A stretch of 25,528 nucleotides of DNA from Intoshia linei (GCA_001642005.1 LWCA01000496.1:1-25528); one strand, 5' to 3'. Shown: positions 10,801-20,898, counted from the first letter of the stretch. Numbers and translations: made by a program. Notes: generated from the letters alone by a model not told the origin.

Positions 10801-13800
10801 ATTTAGAAAGACAAATGAAACAGTGTAGTTTAAATTCCCTTAAACTATATGTACTTCACATTGAATCGGTTTTAGATCAGCACATGTGGTTTGATATCAT
10901 AATGTATTTTATGAAAAATAACCACTTTTATTTAAATTCTGGGGACATAATCGGTATGCCGTATAACCTCAAAATTATAATAGAAACTAATAGTATTACC
11001 AATTCATCACCACTTGTAATAATGTTACACCCCATACCATCAATTTATATATCGAATGTTGTCAATTCAGAATGCAATTTCTACAGAAATAATAATATTC
11101 AAGTTATTTTCCCACATGATCACATGTTTAATCTTTTGCTAGAAAGATTTATAGTTGAAACATCAAGGTATTTACAAAACGATGAAGAAATATCATGTCT
11201 TACAGAATTGTGCAATTGGCTCTTTAAACCAGTTATTGAATTTTGTATAGAAAAATGTCAAACCATTATTGGAAATTTTATTAATCCCGCTCTCTATCTT
11301 CAAAATTTTATCAAATATTTTTCAACCTTATTTTCCATTGAAAAAATAGATCAATTAAACAATTCAATGCTTCGATTACTGGCTATGCAATCGTTATTTC
11401 AGGTATTTTAATTGATATTAAAAAATATAATATATATTTTAATGTAAATGCGAGAAAATGTTATATTTTTATTAACTTTATAATTTTTCAATTACATTGT
11501 CCTTCCTTACTTATATAATATGCTACGCGATTTTTGTTTGTGTGTGTGTTCCAATTTATTGAAATAACTATTAGTCTTAGAATTTTATAAAGTCCACATT
11601 TCAATTACAGTTTTTTCCGGGACGTATAATAAGTGTGTTTACTTTATTAAGTGTGTATACTGAGTGTGTTTGTGTGTGTAACCATTTATTGAAAAAATTG
11701 ACAATCATAGGATTTAAAAAAACCCAATTTCTAATGCAGTTTTTCCCAGAACGTATTTTTATTTATTTTTCAGTTTCAGAATTTTAGTCCTTCAGGGTCA
11801 AAAACCTGATTTTCTCTTTTGTTTAAAAAAAATCAGTTCAAAAATTTAATAAAACATACATTCTGGACGCGTTTTAAAATCATTAACTTGTCGTTAATTT
11901 TATCTTCAGAAACGCATACCTTAATGGTCAAAACCACAAATTACGCTTTGTTTTAAAAATGAAACATTTCCTAAAATTTTATAAAATATAAATTCTGGGA
12001 TAGTTTTTAAAATCATAAGCATTATCATAAATGGCAACCTCAATCTGAGCTCAGTCGCTGATCTTTGTTGTCGGAAGTTACTATTCTGAATACAAAATTA
12101 GTTATAAGGGTTTATTTTTTAATTTATATAATTGGTTATAATTAAATCATACTTAATTAACTTAATCTGGGATTATTTTAATATTATTTTTTGATAATTT
12201 CTCGTAAAGGGCTTTGTTAAAAAAATCTTAAATGACTTTCCCCTTTAAGGTTTGGTAAAAAAATAAAATTTGAAATTCCCTTCTACTTTCCCTTCAAGGG
12301 CTTGGTACATAAAAATCTTAAAAAAACCTCCTGTTGAAGGTTTCGTCAAAAAAATAATCTGAAAGTTACCGATTGACAGTTTGGTAAATATATAATTTTT
12401 ATATTATGAAAATGAGACTTATTTACCGTTTCCCATAATTGAACGATAAGTTGAACTGATCTATAAATGAAACTGTAACTTATGACTTGCGAAAAAATAT
12501 ATTTTAATATTAATTCCCTTAACATTTCTCAAGTCCGTAAAAGTAGTGCCCGTGTCGTGGCGTTTCACCATAAATTCAAACTTGCTAATTCAGTGAATTA
12601 TAATTATATCCTAAATTTCTGAATAATATAACCAAATAGAATAATTTTTATAAATTTTTCCCGTAGACTATTCGTGGGTACATGGCACTTATTGGGACCC
12701 CTGTAATATGCAATAATATAGTAATGTATGCACTAGTATCTAAAATATCTACAAAATTTTAAAATTTTATATTTCTATAAACTTTAGTTTTCTATCGTTT
12801 GGTCAATTGGAGCCTTGATAATTCAAAACGATCAAAAAGAATTTGAATTATTTTATAGAAACTTGACAACTAGTCAAATAACCAAACACCGTGCTCCAAA
12901 TATTTTAAGACTAAATAAGGTAAATTATTTTTAATTTATTGTAAGTTTTTTTAGAACTCTTTAATTCCACAAAAAAATTCCATATATGATTACTATTATG
13001 AAATTGGCTATACCTGGAAATCATGGAGTGATTTAAAATTCGAAAAATTCCCTTTGACGGAAGAAATGGATTATAATAGTGATTTGACATCTTGTGTAGC
13101 ACAAATGTATTTTAGCTATAAATTTTTTGAAAACAAACAAAATGTTGTTGTTTTGGGAGATAAACAGAGTGGCAAATCTTTCAATTTTAAACAGTTATTG
13201 AATCAGTACAATCTGCATACATATTTAACTATTTGTATTCCATCAGAATCATCACATAATGAAATGGCGTCAGAGATTATATCTAAATTGGAGAGAAAAT
13301 CTAAAAATCTATATGCTCCAGCATTTGATAATAATTTTATAATTTATGTGGATGATGTTACTTTACCGAATTTATCGATAGAACGACAAGACCTTGACTA
13401 TCCTATTATGGGTACGATTAGTAATTATTCAAAACAAGGAACTATATATAACGAATCGGAATTTGAATTTCTGCATGTTGATAAATGTACTATGGGTGTT
13501 TCATTGAAAGGTGATATCGAAGATGTTCAATTTAATTGCAATTTTTATCGTTACTTTATTAAATTCGTTCCAATTATTAAAAAACCTTTAGATAAATCTG
13601 AAATATTATCCATTTTATGTAATTTTTTTGATATAGTGTATACTAAAAACTCACCGATATTCATGGTAAAAATTTGCGAGGCTACCGTTAACTTATACGA
13701 GTGGGTATTTGATCTGTTGCACGACCAAAGAAATATTCCTCATAGAAACATATTATTGTCTTTGACCGACGTATTTTTAGTGATTAAAAATATTCATAAA

Positions 13801-16800
13801 TTTGGTTCTTCTATTGGTGTTTCCAATAAGCAACCTTACATCATAGAACCAATTTTATTAAGATGGATCAACGAATTATTCAACAACATATTTATGAGAA
13901 TTTTTCATTTTGTTCAAGATATTGAACAATTTTACACACGTATTGCCATTCAATTGAAACAATATTTCAAAGTCAATTGGGAAGATTTAAAAATGTCTAC
14001 ATTTGAAGATATTTCCTTGTTTGGGATTTTACCCGAAAAGTACAACAAATCCAGTAAAGTAAACAATAAAGATCCAAAATTGGAACAATATGGATTATTC
14101 TCGAGCATGGCATATGTAAAACAGAGAATTAATGAATATTTGATTGAATATCAAAATGATAATAATACTGAATTTAACGAATTATGCTGCACGACACAGA
14201 TGGCTAAAATCATTTTAGGCATAAGTAGAAGTTTATACGACAATGAAAATGACTATAATTGTACGTATTACCTTAATGGCAAAATTGGAACAGGGAAAAT
14301 AAAAATTTTAAAATTAGCGGCGAAATTACTCAATGTAGGTTTTTTAGATTTAAATTTTACAAAAAACCCTATCGATACACTTAAAGAATACATATCAATT
14401 TATAAAAGTGATATTGCTGAAAATTGTTCAAAAGCAATATTTATTGCAATAAGTAATGCTAATATATTGTATGACAATGAATTTGTAAATTTAATTATAC
14501 GGTACAACAAAAATAGCAATTTTGAAATATACCTAGATGAATCCCAAAAAGAAACTGAAAATGAAATGTGGTTAAAAAAAATTTCTACTATCATTAGATG
14601 TAAATTCTTCATTACTGTTGATTGTATTAATATAATCGAAAAAAGCCATCTAAAAAAGGATATAATGACTCTAAAACCCTTTCATTTTTCACGGTTATCT
14701 GAAAAACAAATTTTACATGAAAAGTATATAAGAAAATTATTAGAATCTTGTAAAATATATAATGTTAAATCGTGGACTGAAAGTACACTTCAAGAAATTA
14801 TAAATTATTATATTAATCCAAGCGTACCTCCAGAATATCGAGATAGTATCCAGCCTCTTGTTATTGGAATGTACTCAATCTACATTCATTATTTTAAAAA
14901 GTGATTTTTAATATTTTAAAATGTTTATTTATTTTAGATTCGCTAATATACACAAAATTGACTATGCTAAATTCACACACCACACAAAATTTATCAACTA
15001 TTGTAAAAATGTGAAAAAATTTCTACTTCAACATTCAAATCATTTGAACCATTTGCTAGAACAGATTGAAAAATATCATCAAATACTATCAAAATCGGAA
15101 TCAGAGTTAAAAAATATGAAAATACATTTAAAAAAAGTTGAAGAAAAATTGAAAATAACTGTGAATCAAACAAACGTATTAGTGGACCAACGAGAATGTG
15201 AAACCTTTGAAATTGAAGAAAAAAAGGAAGCACTAGCTGCTGAAGAAGCAATGGTATAATGAAAAATTATTTTTATATTTTGAAAATTTAGTCAAACGAA
15301 ATTGTGGCACGTGCTACACAAATACGAAACGAATGTGAGAATGATGTAACATTGGCTAAACCACTATTGGAGGAAGCATGTACGGCGCTCAACGACATTA
15401 ATTTGAACGATATAGCCGACGTAAAAGCAATGCGAAACCCTCACGTAATAATAAAACTCGTCATGGAATCAGTATGCGTTTTATTAGAAATTAAACCGGA
15501 AAGAAAAAAAGACAGAAATACGGGGAAACCATACGATGATTACTGGTCTTCAACTCAAAAACTTCTCAGTGACATTAAAATGATAGATCGTTTAAAATTA
15601 TATGATAAAGATAACATACCTCAAGCCATTATTCAAAAATTGAGAGAGAAATATATCAGTAATCCAATATTTGACCCTAAAGTAGTCAGAAAAGCATCAA
15701 TCGCAGTTGAAGGTTTGTGCAAATGGGTAATTGCGATTGATAAATACGATAGAATTTCCAAAGAAATTGCACCAAAGCGTGATAAATTATTAATGGCTGA
15801 TAAGGAAGTCATTACAAAAAAATTAGAAGTCCAAGCCAAATCTAATGAAATTTTGGAAATGGAACAACGAATTGAGGAATTAAAAGATGAACATGAAAAT
15901 ATGCAAATTAAAAAAAATAACCTGATGGCTAATGTAACGGAATCTAAATCCCGATTGAAAAATGCTCAAGATATTTATAACACTTTAGAAGACGAATCTG
16001 AAATGTGGCAAGCAAAGAAAGAAAACCATACAAAACTTCAAAATACTCTAATGGCTGATGTTTGTCTTTTTTCAGCATTCATTACATATATGGGTGTTTT
16101 TCAAGAAACAGATAGAAATTTAATGGTAGTGGAATGGTATGACTTGATTGAAGAAACTATTGAACAAAAACCAGGATTTGTGGATGGTGATTATGACTAT
16201 ATTTTAGAAATGTGCAATCTAAGAAAATTTTGTAAACCCATTACTAGTAAAATTAATAGTAAATCCAAAATAATGTTGCAAAATGTTTCCATTATTATAA
16301 AATCAAATTTATTCTTGATCCTATACGACCCAGACGGTATATTTTATTTAATGTGACAGAAATTTTTAATTTCACTAAACACTAAACTTTACATAAAAAT
16401 CCCGACTTTACATAAATTTCCCTTCAAGAAATGAACATTTAGGTGTATAGAATAGAAAAATTAAAATTTCACAAGAATATTTCATTTTTATTTAAGTTAA
16501 TTTTCTTATCTATGACAGAGGTCGTGATATACCAGTGTTCTACCCTTTCGATGGGGACGCGTTACATATTGATAAAAATGCAAAAATTTTATATCGGTCG
16601 TGTTTTTTTAAAAATCTTACTGGTCTATTAGATTTTCGAAGGTAAACAGCAGATCTTATGCATAAATAGTTTCTAGTAGAACCCTGCGTAGGTAAACATG
16701 TTCCAATTCTACCCGCTCTAAGTTTTTTTATTACGATCTGTACATCATGATTAGTATCCTATTGTATTTTTGATATATTAACTTCAACGGTGAAAAATTG

Positions 16801-19800
16801 AGTACCAATACAAACATCAATTTTAAGTAAACCATTACAAATTTTTTTACAAAACGTACCTAACCGGCGCGTATACCCATAGCCACGACCGTAAAAATCA
16901 AGAAATAGGCCCATATAAATAAATATAAAATATTGTTTTAAAAATGGGAGGTCTATACATTGTTTAATCCAGTGTTTCCCAACCTTTTTTGTACTAGGGC
17001 CCACTTCAAACAATGACCGTTAGGTCAAAACAAGTTAGGTTAAAAGTTAAATCAAAAAAGAATTATTATTAATTCAGTGACTATTTTTTACTAAAAACAA
17101 TAATTATTTTAATAAATTACAAATCAACAGCTTTTATTAGCCAATTGTATACGTAATCGAAAGTCGAGTTAACATAACAATACATTATAACATTTATTTT
17201 ATATAATTAATTATATTACTGAACCTGACATTACTATTCTTACAGATTATCTTAATAGTATTAAATAGGTATGACACATGAAAATCATTTATGATTTTTA
17301 TTTAATTTCAGTGTTTATTACCGTTTAATTACAAAATTAAGTCCTAGAATTAAAAAAACACCAATTTCTAATAGTTTTTCGAGAGTAATATTAACGAAAA
17401 TTTTAATTTCAGAAATTGAGTCCCTCAGGATAAAAAATAGAAATTATGTTTTTTTTAATAAATAATAAAATCAGTAATAGAATTTTAAAGAATATATATT
17501 CTGGGATGCGTTTTAACATCATTACTATTGTCGTCAATCTCAAAATCAAAAAAACTTACATCTTATGGCCAAAATCCCAAATTACACGTTTTTTGAAAAG
17601 TGTAATAGTAAATGTTGCAGTATTTTATAAAACATAAATTCTGTATATTTTTTTAAATCATGAGCATTATCATAAATCACAACCTTAAAACCAATTAAAA
17701 AGTCGGTCTCGGCAGAGCTAGCTGCTGTTTGTACGAAGTACATAAGATTCAAGCTGGTATTGTACAAAAATAACTTTAAATGAATCTTAAGTTTTCATAA
17801 TTCTGATAAATTCGCGAAATTTCCCAGGTTCCACCAAACTGACCACTAGTGGTGCCTACGGTTAGTAAACACTGAAATTAAAATCGTAACGACCATTGAA
17901 CATTTTTGTTCATTGAATCATGTATAATTGTTTAATTAATTGTCTTTAGATATTGCTGAAAAATATATTCGTTTTTATGAAAAAGAGAACAACATTCAAA
18001 CAATATTGGCTTCAGTATCAGAGGACAGATGGCTGAATAATTTTAACGATTGCCTCTACCTTGATAATCCTATTTTAGTTATTTATCATTTTGATTACAT
18101 ACATGATAAAGTATTACAAATAATAAACAGCTTAAATGCCCAATCTCACCTGTACAATTTAACTAATCTGGACAATAAAAATGTAATTAGGCATAAACAG
18201 ATTTATTTTTGCATCAAATATATTAAACCATGTAATTTATCAGATGTATTATACCAAACATGTGTCATTGATTTTTCTGCAGATTTAAATTGTGCACAAA
18301 AAAAAATTGTTGAAACTATTGCAGAATCATTTGGCATCATCAGTGAGCTGGAATATATAGACTATCAAAATAAAATCTATGAAAAACAATTAATTATAAA
18401 TAAATATAATGAAGATATTATTGATTTTTCGATTTCCTTGGAAGACGATATGGTTAATAATGCAGAAAAGATTTCAGATATTATAATGTTAAAGGGTAAA
18501 CAAGTTGAAGTTTATGAGTCGTTAAAAGAAGAAACTGTGGAGAAAACAAGCAGTGTTGTAGTTGACACTATAATTAGATTTTATCAAGCTTTCAGGTTTA
18601 CGAACCGCGTTGATCCATTTTATAAGATTTATAATACCTTTGAAAGTATCAATGATGTTATTGAAAACTGCAAATCGGCAAAACTTTCTGTAGATATGTC
18701 TGAAAATGAAATTGAGTGTGTATTAATACAAGATGTGTGGCCCATATTGTCGGTGCGATATTCTTCTGGTCACAAGGGAATTTTTGAAAAATTGTTTGCT
18801 CATAAAAACCTTAACCGTATGGAAACATGGGATTCACTGCAAATTACATTGCAAGAAATGATAATGCAACACAATAGCAAAAACAATCAAATATCTAAAC
18901 GATTGAATTTACCAAATCCTTTGAGTTTGTGTGAATTGGTAAAAAAAACTAATTTTTCAAGTATATCTAGTTATCCTTTGTACGTTATAAAAACAGATTC
19001 AATTCAATATTCTCTAAACAAAATTTATGAATGTGATGAAATTTTAAACAAGTCGAATATAATTCATTTACCAGAAATATCAGACTTGTCTTCAAACTCT
19101 GCCAATTATGAAAGCATCGTAAAATGTATCAAAAAAGGTTGTTGGTTAATTATTTCAAAATTAACATTATCATGCCAAGATTATGTTTTAATTGATAAAT
19201 TCATCAATCATTATTTAATATACAAAACTAAATTTTCCATGTGGTTAATAGCATCAAATTTAAATTGGGATTGTATACCTTTAAATATTTTAAATAAATC
19301 TGTTCGGATTACACTCGAATCCAAAATTTCTCAAAGCCACTCAAAAATAAAAAATTTCATATTGCCTCAAGTAAAATATCTTTCGACAAATGTAAACATG
19401 GTAGAGGAGAAATTGAATTTTTTAAACAATTCAAATCACAATAATAAAAAATATTTCGAGTATCACAAGAGTCTACAAAATTTAATTAATCAAATTCAAA
19501 AATCAATTTATTTTTTCCAAGAAAGTTTAGCAGAAAATAGTTCATTTATTGTTGATAATGTTTCTCCAAATTCAATTAGTTCTGCCTCTTCTGTAGTATC
19601 AGGGGATAAAGATAAACCTGCCATCCCTAAAAAATGTAATAGTGTCATCAACAATTATCTGCTTGCCGAAATAAAAAACTTGGTTCTTATTTGCAGAAAT
19701 GTAAATAGCTCAATTTACAGTTATCTGAATTGTATACATAACACACTTAACCATTCCTATGTCAAATGTAACAGTGTGAATTGTTTAGACATAACATCAG

Positions 19801-20882
19801 ATATAGTTCCCTCATGGTGCATTAAAGATACTCACATTTCAAAACCGTATGACGGAAACGTTTCGATTCAGTATATTATAGATCAAATGCACGAGAGGTA
19901 TTATTTAAATTTAGTATAATCATTATTTTTAGGTTTTTACACATGACGGATTTGTTTGATAAAAAAACGTTTACGTTCAATGCAAATTATTTTACTCACA
20001 TGTCCAAATTATTTAGTGGTAAGTTTTATATACAAGTTAATAGTTACACAATTATTTATACTTTGAATAATATTATACTTTATTATCATGAATACAGAAT
20101 AATTCATGGGTGCGCGGAACGGGCTATTTACTTTTCTGAAATACAAAAAGTCCATTAATTTAATTTTTCTAATATTTAAATAAATACTGACTGTGCTTGT
20201 CAAATTATTTCCTAAATTGATCAAAAATAAAAATATTTCCTTTTTAAGAATTTAGTATGTACGAGTAACCAATTTAAAAGTATATATAAAGAAATCATAT
20301 AATTTGTCATTATTCTTAAAAAAAGTTTATTCTTTATTTGAGGAATTAGCTTGTATTGTCTTTTTTTAAGTACATTTTTTATATATTTTAGTTGTTCAAC
20401 TGCATTATTCGATGATTACCAATTGCCAATTTCAGCTAGTTATTTTGGTAACACAATTACTGGATAATGAATCTGAAGTGTCCAGTATAACGGAGACAAT
20501 CTCTTCTATTCAAGATATTGCTAAATCCAATTCTACATATAATATCGAAGTATTCATTAAAAATTGATCATTATTAAAAATGAATCATATAAAAATATAA
20601 AAATTTTAGAACTTTGTAGTCGAAATTGACGATTTTACATCACATGTTTCCATTTATCCAAGCATGCTCAATATGGGAATAAAAGTAAAATACCTTGATA
20701 CTCAATTAATGTTGTTGGATGAAAAAGAGGAACTACTTCCTAGAGATGTTTTAAATTTCAATACAGTACAAACATCATTTACTTTTGATGACGATCTCAT
20801 TTCAATCATTCAAAAATACGGATACAACCGAGTATTTATACGTCGACGTCAAACAAAAATGGAAACAAACACGGATAATTAA
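4005..20882 (+). CDS. Divergent inner-arm axonemal dynein heavy chain (DNAH3/7/12 group), 35 exons
   Basis: Exons: 4005-4019, 4055-4138, 4174-4409, 4447-4567, 4732-4927, 4964-5032, 5105-5231, 5268-5390, 5435-5669, 5708-5852, 5903-6261, 6636-6814, 6858-6951, 6997-7087, 7129-7319, 7357-7588, 7622-7833, 7960-8051, 8088-8205, 8243-8676, 8717-8918, 8954-9157, 9199-9301, 9338-9545, 9586-9697, 9738-9851, 9894-11402, 12788-12919, 12955-14900, 14938-15253, 15292-16336, 17950-19897, 19933-20018, 20392-20549, 20610-20882. All introns are GT-AG, phases join, and the sum is 11,709 nt (3,902 residues), close to the ~4,000 of short inner-arm chains. Order: tail, linker, AAA1-AAA4, stalk with microtubule-binding domain, AAA5, AAA6, C-terminus. 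Stalk sequence is closest to DNAH3/7/12, the single-headed chains that bend cilia and sperm tails. AAA1 lacks its catalytic residues, so ATP-driven stepping is doubtful. Least certain borders: 4731, 6261, 6951 and the start codon. Confidence 0.9.
6294..6600. mobile_element. Interspersed repeat, family B copy 2, in dynein intron 11
   Basis: About 307 bp align with 2813-3160 in the same orientation. It starts at CCAGTCCATCGTTG and ends at GCCGACCCTTGTTATACATT. It accounts for most of the 374 nt intron 6262-6635, and removing it leaves an intron of about 67 nt. It has no coding capacity. Confidence 0.7.
7960..9490 (+). other. Dynein linker exons (exons 18 to early 24)
   Basis: Residues about 903-1340 form the linker, the mechanical element that swings during the power stroke. 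Recognisable are EISKLMDIY after the conserved ERHWI, ITQRAEQEWKIEKSLQ with IWNVL (exon 19), GEIEDIVSMIDNH (exon 20), and KKRNGFARFWFISDESL across the intron 8677-8716, equivalent to the family KR..FPRFYFLSDDELL. ENLLTNFQNNL and PIQTVLVSEYIIWT (exon 22) follow, then FEWLKQMRYDL (exon 24), equivalent to the family FEWLKQLRYYW. The linker is reasonably conserved, in contrast to the AAA1 module that follows it. Confidence 0.85.
9490..10530 (+). other. Degenerate AAA1 module of the dynein
   Basis: After KCDYLGD and KTDRC (equivalent to the family YEYLGN..TDRCY), residues 1356-1500 align collinearly with AAA1 but not at its active site. Counting from TDRC, family P-loop GTGKT falls on CNGAS (1376-1380), so the ATP-binding lysine is Ala. 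IFKGVVQCGMWCC (1412-1424) matches family FFKGLAQ.GAWAC, but the following Walker B DE is Val-Asn (1426-1427, in CMVNIN). LLNMEP (1475-1480) matches FITMNP with the sensor-I Asn replaced by Glu 1479. IPDSILDKFR (1491-1500) matches the LPDNLK.LFR region. Introns 9546-9585, 9698-9737 and 9852-9893 are each 40-42 nt and maintain frame. The divergence is therefore in the protein itself rather than a frameshift. Confidence 0.85.
10530..11402 (+). other. AAA2 module of the dynein, P-loop retained
   Basis: Residues about 1645-1935. Walker A is GPIFTGKST (1676-1684, lysine 1682), close to the family GPTGSGKS. NSIDFNALSFDQIFGSY and DWSDGYLERQM follow the family order (Q.FG, EWTDG). The Walker B region reads YVLHIESVLDQHMW in place of WIVFDGPVDA.WI, so acidic residues are changed. 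AAA2 in dyneins normally binds but does not hydrolyse ATP, so this site may still bind nucleotide. It is encoded in one 1,509 nt exon together with the second half of AAA1. Confidence 0.75.
11520..12080. repeat. Interspersed repeat, family C copy 1
   Basis: The block aligns with about 17290-17770 in intron 31. Shared stretches include AATTTCTAAT followed by AGTTTTT, a TTTCAGAA..TGAGTCC-like run, ATTCTGG(GA)..CGTTTTAA(A/C)ATCATTA, ATGGTCAAAA/ATGGCCAAAA with CACAAATTACGC/CCCAAATTACACG, and ATCATAAGCATTATCATAAAT. Both copies end in a less AT-rich tail with GCTG..GTTTGT/TTTGTTGT. The left part of this copy is itself duplicated: TTTGTGTGTGT..CCA(A/T)TTATTGAA occurs near 11540 and 11670. No open frame, so it is probably a non-autonomous element. 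Confidence 0.65.
12190..12420. repeat. Degenerate tandem array, about 40-50 bp units
   Basis: Five diverged units each contain (A)AGG(GC)TTTGGTAAAAAAAT followed by an AT-rich spacer and a pyrimidine-rich CTTTCCC-type end. They start near 12208, 12248, 12295, 12338 and 12378. It lies inside dynein intron 27. No function is visible. Confidence 0.55.
12788..14900 (+). other. AAA3-AAA4 modules of the dynein
   Basis: Exons 28 and 29 encode residues about 1936-2628. After FSIVWSIGALI and TWKSWSDLKF, AAA3 has Walker A GDKQSGKSF (2047-2055, lysine 2053) and Walker B IIYVDDVTLP (Asp 2112-2113), close to the family VFVDDLNMP, so AAA3 is the best kept nucleotide site. NFYRYFIKFVPI matches the family T.RF.RHF.... 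block. AAA4 has GKIGTGKIK (2421-2429), which keeps the lysine (2427) but has Ile where Ser/Thr normally coordinates magnesium. AAA4 is otherwise strongly diverged. The two exons are separated by a 35 nt intron (12920-12954). Confidence 0.8.
14938..16250 (+). other. Stalk and microtubule-binding domain of the dynein
   Basis: Residues about 2628-3050. Exon 30 starts coiled coil 1 (heptad-rich SELKNMKIHLKKVEEKLKI). Exon 31 carries the best conserved part of the whole protein: AKPLLEEACTALNDI, DVKAMRNPHVIIKLVMESVC, GKPYDDYWSSTQKLLSD, YDKDNIPQAIIQKLREKY, NPIFDPKVVRKAS and EGLCKWVIAIDKYDRI. These follow DNAH3/7/12 closely through the microtubule-binding domain. Coiled coil 2 follows (EILEMEQRIEELKDEHENM). 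Conservation here, against decay of AAA1, suggests that microtubule binding is still selected. The short intron 15254-15291 is 38 nt. Confidence 0.9.
16968..17060. mobile_element. hAT-like transposon end in intron 31
   Basis: CCAGTGTTTCCCAACCTTTTTTG at 16970-16992 resembles hAT terminal repeats (CAGTG.TTCCCAACC). It is followed by a GTACTAGGGCCCAC run of the type that sits just inside such ends. The opposite end was not identified and no transposase frame is present. Confidence 0.5.
17290..17770. repeat. Interspersed repeat, family C copy 2
   Basis: This is the second copy of the repeat in dynein intron 27. Shared stretches include CACCAATTTCTAAT..AGTTTTTC, TTCAGAAATTGAGTCCCTCAGG, ATTCTGGGATGCGTTTTAACATCATTA, ATGGCCAAAATCCCAAATTACACG and ATCATGAGCATTATCATAAAT. 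The tail GTCGGTCTCGGCAGAGC is less AT-rich than its surroundings. It lies in the sense orientation of the dynein intron, like copy 1. Confidence 0.65.
17950..19350 (+). other. AAA5-AAA6 modules of the dynein
   Basis: Exon 32 encodes residues about 3082-3731. AAA5 continues with YEKENNIQTI, LDNPILVIYHFDY (family FG.P.L.ENV.E), KQIYFCIKYIKP (family F.F.I.TKLRNP) and CVIDFSADL (family ..INF.VT). ISLEDDMVNNAEKISD matches the NILED..AI..L..SK block. AAA6 keeps the order SSYPLYVIKTDS (family PLIFVLSPG.D), KKGCWLIISKLTLSCQDY (family G.WV.LQNCHLA) and FSMWLIASNLNWDCIPLNIL (family FR.WLTS.P...FP..IL). Similarity is clear by position but low in identity. Confidence 0.75.
19350..20882 (+). other. Divergent, shortened dynein C-terminus (end of exon 32 to exon 35)
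   Basis: After ITLESKISQSHSKIKNF the dynein hallmarks ERRKFGPLGWN and YGGRVTDDWD are absent. In their place lies a stretch ending in a Ser/Lys-rich linker (SISSASSVVSG). Similarity resumes with NNYLLAEIKNL, IVPSWCIKDTH, FNANYFTHM and LFSVVQLHYSMI (family FLTG..QNYARK). The last exons are weakly conserved and stop at TAA 20880-20882 after FIRRRQTKMETNTDN. Introns are 35, 373 and 60 nt. The 373 nt intron (20019-20391) shows no repeat or gene that I can name. The long C-terminal beta-barrel domain of normal axonemal chains appears reduced. Confidence 0.7.
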
Positions 20883-20898
20883 TTTATATATTAAACAT

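Larger units (their letters stand above)
11403..12787 (+). other. Long dynein intron 27 filled with repeats
   Basis: This 1,385 nt intron separates CAG|GTATTT from CTTTAG|TTTTCTATCGTTTGG, and the next exon starts FSIVWSIG (family FAFIWSIGG). It holds a family C repeat copy (about 11520-12080) and a degenerate short tandem array (about 12190-12420). No exon or RNA gene was recognised inside it. Confidence 0.75.
16337..17949 (+). other. Long dynein intron 31 filled with repeats
   Basis: This 1,613 nt intron splits AAA5. Exon 31 ends in LILYDPD (family PLMIDPQG) and exon 32 resumes with DIAEKYIRFYEKENNI (family WI..MEK.N.L). It holds a hAT-like end (about 16970-17060), a family C repeat (about 17290-17770) and a perfect 12 bp palindrome ACCACTAGTGGT (17842-17853). 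Short open frames inside, such as 16443-16631, have no motif. Confidence 0.75.

Noticed and set aside
16443-16631. A 62-codon open frame inside dynein intron 31, and the minus-strand frame at 16759-17013.
   Set aside because: Both lie in repeat-rich intron sequence. The second overlaps a hAT-like end and shows no protein motif.
17842-17853. Perfect 12 bp palindrome ACCACTAGTGGT as a regulatory site.
   Set aside because: A single short palindrome inside a repeat-rich intron, with no second copy or known factor to support it.
4005-20882. Many separate short genes instead of one dynein.
   Set aside because: Consecutive fragments follow the dynein domain order, share phase-compatible GT-AG borders and sum to a multiple of three.
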